Positions 18,151 through 27,030 of a stretch of 64,000 bases of DNA are shown here, piece by piece. This stretch comes from Hyphomicrobium sp. (GTDB lineage Bacteria; Pseudomonadota; Alphaproteobacteria; Rhizobiales; Hyphomicrobiaceae). The notes under the pieces were generated by a model, which was not told the DNA's origin, did no database searches, and saw only the letters and a list, made by a program, of their open reading frames with translations. Each line of letters begins with the position of its first letter. Positions within the stretch are counted from its first letter, which is position 1. The DNA is taken from the NCBI GenBank assembly GCA_016793445.1, contig JAEUME010000005.1, positions 62,001-126,000 on the forward strand, in the 5' to 3' direction. A program made the position numbers and the translations under genes.

Positions 18151-18460
18151 AGCCGGTTCCTCGACGATGGCCGCATCGAGATCGACACCAACGTCGTCGA
18201 GCGCTCCATCCGGCCGATTGCGCTGAGTCGAAAAAATGCCCTGTTCGCCGGCAGTGATGAGGGCGGCGCCAACTGGGCGATCATCGCGTCCCTCATCGAG
18301 ACCTGTAAGCTCAATGCCGTGAACCCGCACCTCTGGCTCACCGACGTTCTTACCAAGCTCGTGAACCGTTGGCCTCAATCCCGCATCGACGACCTGTTGC
18401 CCTGGGCCTACGCCAAGATCCCCGTCTGATCCGTCAACGTGGGGGCGGTGTGCCGCTTAC
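18151..18460 (+). pseudogene. Second, inverted IS66 C-terminal fragment
   Basis: The plus strand has no start codon but is open to the TGA at 18427-18429. It reads SRFLDDGRIEIDTNVVERSI, then FAGSDEGGANWAIIASLIET and SRIDDLLPWAYAKIPV, the end of an IS66 TnpC unlike the neighbouring minus-strand fragment. The element's terminal end, ...GTGCCGCTTAC, finishes at 18460. Two IS66 C-termini therefore lie with their broken N-terminal sides facing each other. Confidence 0.8.
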
Positions 18461-18627
18461 GGAACACCTCGCGCTTCGTGCGTTTCCTCTTCGCCGCGTA
18501 GTCGAGCCACGCGAAGCTGAGCTGATCCACCATCGCAGCCCCCTCGAATCAACGAGGCGAGCGCGCCATGGCTCAAGGGCTGTTCAGAGGTTCCTTAGAA
18601 TTGAAATACTATCGTTACGGGGCTGCG

Positions 18628-19335
18628 TCATTGGGACAGTGAATGCCACATCATGAACCCATTCGGGGCTCCATCGATTTTTTGAAGAAAATTGGCTCTA
18701 TCGAGGATTTCCGCATGCTGAGGATTATAATAAATAATATCGAAGTCATGCCCGCGAAGCCTCTCTACCACCTTAGCCAACACTTCCGCCCCAAAGGGAT
18801 TGTATAGAAACACGACCAAGGGCTTCGCAGGAAAATCGAATTCTGCAGCATCACAGTGGTGGACCGACGCACCAATGCCTAGATGTTTTAGATTGGCCCT
18901 CGCAGTTTCAACCAGTTCAGTAGCGAATTCGACGCCGATAATCTCCCGAAAGTGCAATTCTGCCGCAACGATTAGGGGTCGTCCCTTGCCGCAACCCAGA
19001 TCAACAAAGACTGTGTGGCTCGGATCAACGTTGAGAAAGCGAATGGCATCTTTGATCGCGTTCTCAGAAGTTGCCTCGTAGTTAACTCCATAGCGTGCGT
19101 TAGGCGATTTGATGATGAGTTTCCAGAGGGGCACTATACCGCTTGTGTCGGTCCCCCGGGCAAGATCAAAGGCGTCTCGCTGCGGCTCTTGCGATATTTT
19201 CGCGATTTGAAAGATTTTCGAAAATAGAATTTCGCCTGCGCGCGAGAGAGTTGCAAAAACTCCTTTAGCACGAAGCTTTCGCGCAGTCTTGTCTGTTAGA
19301 AATTGAAGACGCAATTGAAGTTGCTGGTAACGCAT
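18628..19335 (-). CDS. Class I SAM-dependent methyltransferase
   Basis: A 235-residue methyltransferase. Motif I is FVDLGCGKGRPLIVAAE near residue 108, followed by EIIGVEFATELVETARAN (motif II acidic region) and VVFLYNPFGAEVL (motif IV-like). The N-terminal 60 residues are a basic, helical region with no known domain. It probably methylates a sugar or lipid-linked intermediate, because it lies inside the polysaccharide locus. It is isolated on both sides by IS66 debris, so its former operon partners are lost. The substrate is not predictable. Confidence 0.8.
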   Translation of the reverse strand: MRYQQLQLRLQFLTDKTARKLRAKGVFATLSRAGEILFSKIFQIAKISQEPQRDAFDLARGTDTSGIVPLWKLIIKSPNARYGVNYEATSENAIKDAIRFLNVDPSHTVFVDLGCGKGRPLIVAAELHFREIIGVEFATELVETARANLKHLGIGASVHHCDAAEFDFPAKPLVVFLYNPFGAEVLAKVVERLRGHDFDIIYYNPQHAEILDRANFLQKIDGAPNGFMMWHSLSQ

Positions 19336-19512
19336 ATAAAATCCTGCAACCCAAAATCAACTAATATCCGGCGATAAGAATTGGTATTCCCACGGAGTCT
19401 CGCGACTTTCGCTTATTTTTCTTTTAGCAGTCGCGGAGGGGAGTGGCATTGCCGCCGAAAAATTAGGCTTAATCGGTAATGGTGCAATCTAATGGTTAAC
19501 GGAGCCAGCTAT
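19336..19512. other. Intergenic, methyltransferase upstream region
   Basis: AT-rich relative to its surroundings. It should hold the promoter of the methyltransferase gene; no specific site can be supported. It ends at an IS66 terminal end. Confidence 0.3.
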
Positions 19513-20755
19513 GTAAGCATCCGGTGAGCGCCGCAGGTGCGTTGGTCTTTAGGCGGCCCGGTTGACCGCTCGCTCGGGCTGCCAGTTCCACGGCAGCAGT
19601 TCATCGAGCCTCGAAGCCGGATGGTCGGCGATACGGGCCAGCACGTCGGCGAGTGCAAAGAACGGACGACGCGCATGCGCCCAGCACCCGGCCTCCAGGA
19701 TCGGGCCCGGCGTGCGATCGGCAGCATACAGCCTGTTGTAGCCAGAATAGGCGTCGGCCTGCAGCAGTCCGGACCATCGCGCGAGGTGCGCCTCGACATG
19801 CGCGCCGCCGCGATCGCGCGCGTAGTAGAACATCGCCGCCGGCGGTGCCCGCCCGCCGAACGGCCGATCGTCGCGCACGTAGACCCAGCAGCGTCCGGTG
19901 TGCGTCTTGCCCTTCGCGAGAACCGGAACCGTGGTGTCGTCACCGTGCAGGCGCTCGGCGGCAAGCACGTGCGCTTCGATGCGCTTCAGAAGCGGCGCCA
20001 GCACCGCGCAGCCGGCGCCGACCTGGTCGGCGAGCGTCGACAGGGCAAGCGGGACACCCTCGCGGGCATAGCGCTCGGCCTGGCGGTTCAAGGGCTGATG
20101 CTGCCCGAACTTCTCAAACAGCAGCATGGCAAGCAGGTTCGGTCCGGCCCAGCCGCGTGGCGTGACATGGAACGGCGCTGGTGGTTCGCTGATCCGCTCG
20201 CAGTCCCGGCACGTCATCTTCTCGCGCACGTGCCGGATGACCTTTCACTGGCGCGGGATCACGTCCAGCGTCTCTGTGATGGTCTCGCCGAATTTTCTCA
20301 GGTGCGAGCCACCGCAGCAGTCGCACGTGGTGGGGCCGGGAACGATCCTCCGCTCGCGGGGTAGGTGCTCTGGGAATGGCTGACGCGACGGCCGCTTGCG
20401 GGAAAACGCTGCAACGGACGTCGTCCTGGCGGCAGCCTGTTCGGCGGCGATCTCGTCTTCGGTGGCGGCCGCCTCCAGGTCTTCGAGTTCCAGCTCCATC
20501 TGATCGATGAGCCGTGCGATGCGCTCGGATCGCGGCCCATAGATCTGGCGCTTCAGCTTGGCGATCTCCAAACTCTGGCGTGCGATCGTGGCCGCATCGT
20601 CGGCCATCCTGGCGCGGGCAAGCGCCAGCTCAGCCTTCAGTGTCGCGAGGTCTTCAGACTGCGAATCCATGGACCAAGAGAATCACAGGCAGCCGGAGAT
20701 TGCGTCCGAAAAACAGAGCTATCCCGCGCGTTCCGGCCGGAATGTGTGAACCGGG
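19513..20755 (-). mobile_element. IS66-family element, truncated
   Basis: The left end begins GTAAGCATCCGGTGAGCG at 19513, an IS66-type terminal sequence. The element carries only a damaged tnpC; tnpA and tnpB, which should lie beyond 20670, are absent. It joins an IS1380 fragment at 20755/20756. Confidence 0.7.
19549..20670 (-). pseudogene. IS66 transposase TnpC with in-frame stop and internal deletion
   Basis: One minus-strand frame holds the whole protein. From 20670: a coiled-coil start (MDSQSEDLATLKAELALARA), then IAKLKRQIYGPRSERIARLI and the zinc-finger CDCCGGSHLRKFGETITETL. A TGA at 20242-20244 replaces the tryptophan expected after VIPRQ. The frame then continues KMTCRDCERISEPPAPF and LHGDDTTVPVLAKGKTHTGR. 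After CWAHARRPFFALAD it jumps directly to VLARIADHPASRLDELLPWN. About 130 residues with the last catalytic Glu are deleted between two 'LAD' codon runs. Confidence 0.88.
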
Positions 20756-20794
20756 TTAACCACGAGGCGGCTGTTACCGGCAAGACCGAGCACG
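20756..20794 (+). repeat. 39-base direct repeat, copy 1
   Basis: Identical to 37401-37439 in the same orientation. The sequence is internal IS1380 transposase code (GLAGNSRLVV region). It is the overlap shared by the N-terminal IS1380 fragment here and the C-terminal fragment at 36.7-37.4 kb. Confidence 0.9.
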
Positions 20795-21459
20795 TACTGC
20801 ACGTCGTTGGCCTCGCACCACGTCATCAGGTCGTCGCGACAGAACCCCGAATCCGCGCGGACAACGATTGTCGTGGTGGGCCAACGCGCACGGATTTGCG
20901 CGACGATGCGGGTGACCTCCGCTACGCTGCCGTCGGCAGCATCGACGCTTGAGGGGCGGAGCTTGGCCGCGAGCAGATGCCGGTCGCGTCCGATCTTGGC
21001 CGCATGCTCCAGCCGGTTCAGCGTCGACTTGCCGGCCAGCCACCCGCCCGGCTTGCCGAGCACGGCCGTCAGAGCCGGGTCGAAGCGCAACGCGTCGTGG
21101 TCGATCAGGTCCTCGTGCCCGAGCGCGATGCCGAAAATGCGCTGTCGCAGAAGATCGACGAGAGCGTGCTCGACGCGATCGGCGCTGCGGTGGTCGATGA
21201 AGCACCCAGCCAGCCGTTCTGCCAGCCCGATCCGCTTGTCAGTCGCGGCCAGGAGAACCGAGCCGCCGTTCGAGGTGATCGCGCCACCGTCGAAGGCGCC
21301 CACAAGTTTGCGTCCGCCAGAGCTTCCGAAGTCCAGCTCTTCCTGCCTACACTGTGTCGGCATCGGGGGAGATCTCCTGCTTGAGCGCAAGGCTTTGTTG
21401 CAGAAGAACTTTCGCTGAGTCGGAACCCCGATGCGCATCACGCCTGTGAGAAGTTCAAG
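20756..21459 (-). pseudogene. IS1380 transposase N-terminal fragment
   Basis: The minus strand reads the start of an IS1380 transposase: MPTQCRQEELDFGSSGGRKL, then GGAITSNGGSVLLAATDKRI, QRIFGIALGHEDLIDHDALR and TTIVVRADSGFCRDDLMTWC with a catalytic Asp. Homology stops after LGLAGNSRLVV at 20756. The element's outer end, GTGAGAAGTTCAAG (21446-21459), mirrors the CCTGCACTTCTCAC end seen at 16537 and 36682. It lies 26 bases beyond the 3' end of the WbpE gene. The missing C-terminal part resembles the separate fragment at 36682-37439. Confidence 0.85.
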
Positions 21460-21485
21460 CTAGGCCGATTACCTCATAGCTTTGG

Positions 21486-22625
21486 TCACACCGCGGCGCG
21501 AACAACCTCGACGATGCGTTGCATGCTTGCCGTGTCGAGATAGGGATGCATCGGCAGGCTCAAGACTTCGCGCGCTAGGCGCGTTGCCACGGGCGTTCCA
21601 CCCTCTGCCACCGGGTAATTGCAGTACGCAGGCTGCTCATGGATCGGGCGCGGGTAATAGACGTTGGTTGGCACGCCGTCCTTGCGCAATGTTTCCATGA
21701 CCGCATCACGATTTTTGATACGTAGCGTGTACTGTGCCCAGACAGATTGATAACCTTCGGGGCATTCGGGTACGATGACGTGGCCTTGAAGACCCTCGCT
21801 ATAGCGCGCGGCGACCGCATTTCTGCGGTTGCACTCCTCGCCGAAGATTTCCAATTTTTCGAGCAGGATTGCCGCCTGAATCGTATCGAGCCGCCCGTTC
21901 ACGCCGACGCGGACAATGTCATACTTGTCGCCGCCTTTGCCGTGTTGCCGAATACTCTTCATCACATCGGCAAGGCCGTCATCGTTCGTGAAAATCGCTC
22001 CGCCATCGCCGTAGCAGCCTAGAGGCTTGGCGGGAAAGAAGCTCGTCGCGGTGACGTGGCCGAGCGAGCCGACTGGTCGGCCCTTGTAGCTCGCGCCAAA
22101 TGATTGGGCGGCGTCCGCGATCATGAATATGCCGTGCCGCTTCGCGATATCGCGGATCGCATCGTAGTCGGCGGGCAAGCCGAACAGATCGACGGCGATG
22201 ATCGCCTTGGGCTCGAGTCCGAGGCGGCCGGCCGCGGCTATTCCCGCGTCGATGCCGGCGGGATCGATGTTGAACGTATCGTCGCGCACGTCAACGAAGA
22301 TGGGAGTTGCGCCGAGTAGCGCTATGGTTTCCGGCGTCGCGGTGTAGGTGAAATCGGGACACAATACTGCATGTCCTGGTCCAATGCCCTTGGCCATCAT
22401 TGCGATCAAAAGTGCGTCGGTGCCGCTTGCGCAAGCGATGGCGTGCTTTGCTCCGGCCCGTGCCGAAAGCCGCTCCTCCAGTTCGGCGACTTCTGGCCCC
22501 ATAATGTATTGGCCGTGGTCGAGGACGCGGGCGATCGCCGCATCGATCCGCGCTCGAATGTGCAACTGCTGCGCTTTGAGATCGATGAATTCGATCTTCC
22601 GCGGAAGAATGGCCATTTCACCCAT
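21486..22625 (-). CDS. wbpE: UDP-2-acetamido-2-deoxy-3-oxo-D-glucuronate aminotransferase (WbpE-like)
   Basis: A 379-residue DegT-family PLP enzyme. [10 protein letters not shown] at the start, [30 protein letters not shown] and [20 protein letters not shown] with the PLP lysine are all typical of WbpE-type enzymes. It would transaminate the 3-keto intermediate made by WbpB, using glutamate, to give UDP-GlcNAc(3NH2)A. The chosen ATG at 22625 overlaps the stop of the acetyltransferase gene by 8 bases; the internal Met four codons later is an alternative. Genes A, B, D, E lie in the order wbpA-wbpB-wbpD-wbpE with minimal gaps. Confidence 0.9.
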   Translation of the reverse strand: MGEMAILPRKIEFIDLKAQQLHIRARIDAAIARVLDHGQYIMGPEVAELEERLSARAGAKHAIACASGTDALLIAMMAKGIGPGHAVLCPDFTYTATPETIALLGATPIFVDVRDDTFNIDPAGIDAGIAAAGRLGLEPKAIIAVDLFGLPADYDAIRDIAKRHGIFMIADAAQSFGASYKGRPVGSLGHVTATSFFPAKPLGCYGDGGAIFTNDDGLADVMKSIRQHGKGGDKYDIVRVGVNGRLDTIQAAILLEKLEIFGEECNRRNAVAARYSEGLQGHVIVPECPEGYQSVWAQYTLRIKNRDAVMETLRKDGVPTNVYYPRPIHEQPAYCNYPVAEGGTPVATRLAREVLSLPMHPYLDTASMQRIVEVVRAAV

Positions 22626-23208
22626 TGAGCGGCTCGAGGCGGTCATCTGATGTCTCACGGTAATGCCGTCCCGTCTCCGGGCAGACGAGATCGGATCCAA
22701 GCTTACGGCCCGCCGCGCTGACCCAACCGATGCGTCGCGCGGGTACTCCGGCCATCAGCGCATAGGCCGGCACGTGCATTGTCACCACGGCGCCTGCCGC
22801 AATGAAGCAATATTCGCCCAGCGTATGTCCGCAAACGATCGTCGCGTTGGCGCCGATGGTGGCTCCGCGCTTGATCAGCGTCCGCGCAAACTCATCCTTG
22901 CGCTCGATCTCGGCGCGCGGATTGTTGACGTTCGTGAAGACGCAGCTTGGCCCGCAGAACACGCCGTCCTCGAGTTCGACGCCGTTGTAAAGGCTGACGT
23001 TGTTCTGGATCTTGCAATTCCTGCCGATGCGTACAGCCGGGCCCACCATCACGTTCTGGCCGAACGAGCAGTTCTCGCCGATGTCGCAGTCCTTTAGAAT
23101 GTGCGTAAAGTGCCAGATCTTCGTGCCCGCGCCGATCTGGCAAGGATCATCGACGTATGAACTGGGATGGATGTAGACGCCCGGGTGGGCGTTAGGCGGG
23201 GAGGCCAT
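22618..23208 (-). CDS. wbpD: UDP-2-acetamido-3-amino-glucuronate N-acetyltransferase (WbpD-like)
   Basis: A 196-residue left-handed beta-helix acyltransferase built of hexapeptide repeats ([41 protein letters not shown], then [17 protein letters not shown]). It would acetylate the 3-amino group of UDP-GlcNAc(3NH2)A using acetyl-CoA. The start at 23208 ([10 protein letters not shown]) gives the family's usual length and overlaps the WbpB stop by 17 bases; a longer extension to 23262 is possible. [12 protein letters not shown] matches WbpD-like proteins. It belongs to the predicted wbp operon. Confidence 0.9.
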   Translation of the reverse strand: MASPPNAHPGVYIHPSSYVDDPCQIGAGTKIWHFTHILKDCDIGENCSFGQNVMVGPAVRIGRNCKIQNNVSLYNGVELEDGVFCGPSCVFTNVNNPRAEIERKDEFARTLIKRGATIGANATIVCGHTLGEYCFIAAGAVVTMHVPAYALMAGVPARRIGWVSAAGRKLGSDLVCPETGRHYRETSDDRLEPLNG

Positions 23209-24199
23209 CGCAATACCTCGCCTCATCGTCGAGAACACGTTGGAGATAGGGGTGCACCTCACCCTTGCTGAGATCGACGGGCGCGCTGCGAATATGTGCC
23301 ACCGTTTCGACGGCTAGGCGGGCGTCTTCCAGCGAGAAGCCTTTGCCGTCCAAGATCGCCTGATAGCTCTTGGTGTGCATTTCTCTGAAATCACCGGACA
23401 AGTTGTGAACGTGATTGCCGATCGTAATGCTGCGGGAGGCGATCTTATCCTGGGAAGTCTCCGGCAGATCGCGCCCATTGATCGAGAGGAACCAGCGAAC
23501 CCTGGCGCGTTCGTATTCGAGATAGCCGGCGGCGCAGTCGACCGCGCGGTGATGGAGGACGTTCTTTACCGACGCGCCGAATAGGAAGCCCAAAAGGTCG
23601 TAGAAATGCACACCGATGTTGGTGGCGATGCCGCCCGACTTCGCTTCCTGACCTTTCCAGGACACGTAATACCATTGGCCGCGTGCGGTCACGTACGTGA
23701 GCTCGCAATCGATTTTGTCTTTGCTCTTCGCCGAAAGCAGCTCGTCGCGCAACGCGATGTTTGCGGGATTGAGCCGGAGCTGCAGGATTGTCGACACCCG
23801 TTTGCCTGTCTCCGCTTCTAGAGACTGAAGCGCGTCGAGGTCGCTCGGAACAAGAACGAGCGGCTTCTCGCAGATGGCGTGCGCACCACAACGCAAAGCG
23901 AATTCAGCGTGCGCCCTGTGAAGGTAGTTGGGCGAACAGATCGCGACGTAATCAGGTCCTTTTCCCTTGCGACGAAGTTCCTGAATGTAGACTTCGAACA
24001 GGGCGAAATCCGTGAAGAAGCGCGCAGCGGGAAACGACGCGTCCATCTGGCCGACCGAGTCGGAGACATCGAACGCGGCGCACACATTTCCACCGACATC
24101 GCGGATCGCTTCGAGATGACGGCGGGCTATGTAACCGGCGACGCCAATGATTGCGAAGTTCTTTCCTGCTGCCGCCGTCACTGGGTAGCAACTCCTCAA
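23192..24199 (-). CDS. wbpB: UDP-N-acetyl-D-glucosaminuronate 3-dehydrogenase (WbpB-like)
   Basis: A 335-residue Gfo/Idh/MocA-family oxidoreductase. The nucleotide-binding region is [20 protein letters not shown], and the substrate side has the hallmark [15 protein letters not shown] with the catalytic lysine. Later [17 protein letters not shown] is typical of WbpB. It oxidises the C3 hydroxyl of UDP-GlcNAcA to the ketone, with NAD recycling linked to 2-oxoglutarate in the Pseudomonas enzyme. The gene begins 15 bases after the wbpA stop and overlaps wbpD. The Rossmann motif reads GVAGYIA rather than GxGxxG, as in other WbpB enzymes. Confidence 0.9.
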   Translation of the reverse strand: MRSCYPVTAAAGKNFAIIGVAGYIARRHLEAIRDVGGNVCAAFDVSDSVGQMDASFPAARFFTDFALFEVYIQELRRKGKGPDYVAICSPNYLHRAHAEFALRCGAHAICEKPLVLVPSDLDALQSLEAETGKRVSTILQLRLNPANIALRDELLSAKSKDKIDCELTYVTARGQWYYVSWKGQEAKSGGIATNIGVHFYDLLGFLFGASVKNVLHHRAVDCAAGYLEYERARVRWFLSINGRDLPETSQDKIASRSITIGNHVHNLSGDFREMHTKSYQAILDGKGFSLEDARLAVETVAHIRSAPVDLSKGEVHPYLQRVLDDEARYCDGLPA

Positions 24200-24214
24200 G
24201 ATCGTGTTGGTGGA

Positions 24215-25576
24215 TCAAATACGCGCGTCGCTCGACGGAACCGGCAAGACCTCCTTGATGTCGTAGAGCAGGCCGTCACGAACCAGCAACTCGCGAAGGC
24301 GGGCTTCGCCGAGGCTTGCAAACGTATCGTGCCGCACGGCGAGCACGACAGCGTCGAAGGGGCCCTTCGGAAGCTCGGGCGCCAGATCGATGCCGTATTC
24401 GTGCTTGACCTCCAGTCGCAAGGCGAGCGGATCGTAGATGGTGACCTCGTGACCGAAGGCTTTCAGTTCGTTGTAAAGCTCGAACACCTTCGTGTTGCGA
24501 ATGTCGGGGCAATTCTGTTTGAACGTGAAACCAAGCAGGAGGATGCGTGCGCCATCGACGCGCAGCTTCTTGCGGAGCATCGTCTTGACGATATCCTGCG
24601 CCACGTAACTTGCCATGCCGTCGTTGATGCGCCGTCCGGCCAGGATCATTTCGGCGTGGAAGCCGATCTCCTGCGCCTTATGCGTCAAATAATAGGGGTC
24701 GACGCCGATGCAGTGCCCGCCGACGAGGCCTGGCCTGTAGAAATGGAAATTCCACTTTGTCTCGGCGGCTTCCAGCACCTCGCGCGTTTCGATGCCCATG
24801 CGCTTGAAGAGCATCGCGAATTCGTTGACGAGCGCGATGTTGACGTCTCTTTGAACATTCTCGATGACCTTTGCCGCCTCGGCAACGCGGATCGAGCTCG
24901 CCTTGTGCGTCCCGGCCGTAATGATGCTCCTGTAGACGCGGTCGATGAGATCGGCCGCTTCGGGGGTCGACCCGGACGTGATCTTCTTGATTTTGTGCAG
25001 CGGATGATCCTGGTCTGCCGGATTGATCCGCTCAGGGCTGTAGCCAACAAAGAAGTCGACGTTGTACTTGAGTCCGGAATGCTGTTCGATGATCGGGACG
25101 CAGATTTCCTCGGTGGCGCCGGGATAAACGGTCGATTCGTAGACGACGACTGCGCCCTTGCGGATAGCCTTTCCGATTGTCTCGCTCGCCTTCTCGAGCG
25201 GCGTCAGATCCGGCCGCTTCGCGGCGTCAATTGGCGTCGGGACAGTGACTATGAAGAAGTTGGAGTCTTTGAGCGCCTCGAATTTGCAGCTGAACTTCAA
25301 CATCGGCGAGGATAGCAGTTCTTCTTTGGAGCACTCGCGCGTCCAATCGCGTCCATGCTGCAACTCGGTGACGCGTTGCTTGTTGATGTCAAAGCCGACC
25401 ACCGGAAAACGGCGCCCCAAATGAACCGCCAACGGCAAGCCGACATAGCCAAGGCCTATAATAGCAATTCGGACAGACTCGATGGCGGGAATATTGTTTG
25501 CCTTCCTGTAGACCTCGGTGTCTAACTTCTTCCGATAATCCAAATGTCCCTCCAACACGTTCGTAATTACTGGCAT
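24215..25576 (-). CDS. wbpA: UDP-N-acetyl-D-glucosamine 6-dehydrogenase (WbpA-like)
   Basis: A 453-residue UDP-sugar dehydrogenase. The NAD motif is IAIIGLGYVGLPLAVHLG, followed by VPTPIDAAKRPDLTPL, VYESTVYPGATEEICVPIIE and the central lysine region NEFAMLFKRMG. The catalytic cysteine sits in GGHCIGVDPYYLTHKAQEIG. FTFKQNCPDIRNTKVFELYN is typical of the UDP-GlcNAc (WbpA/WecC) branch. It converts UDP-GlcNAc to UDP-GlcNAcA, the first step of the diacetamido-uronate pathway. I chose ATG 25576 (MPVITNVLEG); the frame is open further upstream. It is divergent from a glycosyltransferase gene. Confidence 0.93.
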   Translation of the reverse strand: MPVITNVLEGHLDYRKKLDTEVYRKANNIPAIESVRIAIIGLGYVGLPLAVHLGRRFPVVGFDINKQRVTELQHGRDWTRECSKEELLSSPMLKFSCKFEALKDSNFFIVTVPTPIDAAKRPDLTPLEKASETIGKAIRKGAVVVYESTVYPGATEEICVPIIEQHSGLKYNVDFFVGYSPERINPADQDHPLHKIKKITSGSTPEAADLIDRVYRSIITAGTHKASSIRVAEAAKVIENVQRDVNIALVNEFAMLFKRMGIETREVLEAAETKWNFHFYRPGLVGGHCIGVDPYYLTHKAQEIGFHAEMILAGRRINDGMASYVAQDIVKTMLRKKLRVDGARILLLGFTFKQNCPDIRNTKVFELYNELKAFGHEVTIYDPLALRLEVKHEYGIDLAPELPKGPFDAVVLAVRHDTFASLGEARLRELLVRDGLLYDIKEVLPVPSSDARI

Positions 25577-25723
25577 GTAGCAATAAAAGTGGTCGCCTCG
25601 GATTATATTTACTCGCACTTGACGTTGTTGTGGCTGCGCACACATGGTTAGTCTTAACATAGACGCGTACACACCTGACGGTTCATCTGGCTGGACGCGA
25701 GCGTGCTGCTGGCCGTAGTAAGA

Positions 25724-25729
25724 TATAAT
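25724..25729 (+). promoter_or_regulatory. Possible -10 element for the glycosyltransferase gene
   Basis: A perfect TATAAT lies 33 bases before the ATG at 25763, in the AT-rich divergent region between wbpA and this gene. No good -35 hexamer is visible at 16-18 bases upstream, so this is weak evidence. Confidence 0.3.
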
Positions 25730-25762
25730 ACTCCCACAGCGTCCGGTAGGATATCCCGAGGC

Positions 25763-26986
25763 ATGAAAATATTGATCTTGACGCAGTATTTTCCGCCCGA
25801 AACCGGAGCGGCCCAAAACAGATTGTTCGAGCTGGCCGTCAGATTGAAGTCATTGGGCGCCGATATAACGGTCCTGACGGCCATGCCCAATTATCCGCAA
25901 ATGCAAATATACGATGAATATGAAGGTTTGACATACGTCTATGAGGAAATCGGCGGTCTGAAGGTTCATCGTTCGTCGATTTATGTCTCATCGGACAGGT
26001 CTGTCATTTCGCGACTGAAAAACTACTTCTCTTTCGTGCTATCGAGCTGGAGGACAGCAAAAAAGAAGCTCGGGCGTTTTGATGTCATACTTTGCGAGTC
26101 ACCGCCGCTGTTCTTGGGTTACACAGCAATGTGGCTAGCGCGAAGAATGCGTGCAAAGCTGATTTTCAATGTCAGTGATCTTTGGCCTGAAACGGCGGAA
26201 AAGCTCGGCGTCATCACCAATAGGTTCTTGCTGGACAGGGCCTATGTCCTCGAGGAAAAAATCTACCGGCGCTCTGCTCTGGTGACGGGGCAGACCCAAG
26301 GCATTTGCCGCTCCATCGATGAGCGGTTTCCCGAGGTCAGGACGTACTGGCTGCCGAATGGCGTCGATCTCGACTACTACGATCCCGCCAAAATCGATGC
26401 GGGAGACTGGCGCAGCAGGCATAAGATCTCAAAGGACGACATCGTCTTTCTCTATGCCGGAATTCTTGGAATTGGTCAGGGCCTGGAGGTAATTCTGAAG
26501 GCAGCCGAGAGGCATTTGCCGAATCGCGCCGTGCGCTTCGTCCTATTGGGCGACGGGCCTGAGAAGAATAAGCTTCTTGCTCTAAAGGACCAGCTAAGGC
26601 TCGATAATGTCTTGTTGCTCGACCCGGTTCCGAAGAAGGAAATGCCGTCTATCTTGAAGTCCTGTAACGCCACGATCATTCCTCTAAAGAAGATCGATCT
26701 TTACAAGGGCGCCATTCCTTCTAAGGCGTTCGAGTGCATGGGTATGCAGTTGCCGATTCTGCTGGGCGTTGACGGCGAAGCCCGCGAACTGTTCATAGAC
26801 AACGGAAAGTGCGGCCTCTATTTCGAACCGGAGAATGAACAAGAACTCGCCGATGCGGTGGCGAAACTGGCATCGAGCGCGGCCCTGCGCGATGAACTCG
26901 GGCGCAACGGTAGGCGTTACGTCGCTGAACACTTCAATCGGGACCGCATCGCGCAGTCGTTCTTCGAGGAGCTTGAAAAGCTGTGA
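25763..26986 (+). CDS. Glycosyltransferase family 4 (WbuB-like)
   Basis: A 407-residue GT-B fold glycosyltransferase. MKILILTQYFPPETGAAQNR at the start and RAKLIFNVSDLWPETAEKLG match WbuB-like enzymes. The donor-binding half has AGILGIGQGLEVILKAAE, then VLLGDGPEKNKL and the acidic AIPSKAFECMGMQLPILLG (E-x7-E-like). It adds one sugar to the growing lipid-linked repeat unit. The ATG at 25763 has CCGAGG just upstream. It is the only plus-strand gene inside the right arm of the locus, so it is transcribed apart from wbpA-E and Wzy. Confidence 0.88.
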   Translation: MKILILTQYFPPETGAAQNRLFELAVRLKSLGADITVLTAMPNYPQMQIYDEYEGLTYVYEEIGGLKVHRSSIYVSSDRSVISRLKNYFSFVLSSWRTAKKKLGRFDVILCESPPLFLGYTAMWLARRMRAKLIFNVSDLWPETAEKLGVITNRFLLDRAYVLEEKIYRRSALVTGQTQGICRSIDERFPEVRTYWLPNGVDLDYYDPAKIDAGDWRSRHKISKDDIVFLYAGILGIGQGLEVILKAAERHLPNRAVRFVLLGDGPEKNKLLALKDQLRLDNVLLLDPVPKKEMPSILKSCNATIIPLKKIDLYKGAIPSKAFECMGMQLPILLGVDGEARELFIDNGKCGLYFEPENEQELADAVAKLASSAALRDELGRNGRRYVAEHFNRDRIAQSFFEELEKL

Positions 26987-27030
26987 GGTTCCTCTGGCGA
27001 CCGTAATCGCGTTTGTGGTTCCTCCAGACC

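Noticed and set aside
23879..25315. Long plus-strand frame of 478 codons opposite wbpA and wbpB
   Set aside because: Shadow frame; both minus-strand genes carry full catalytic motifs.
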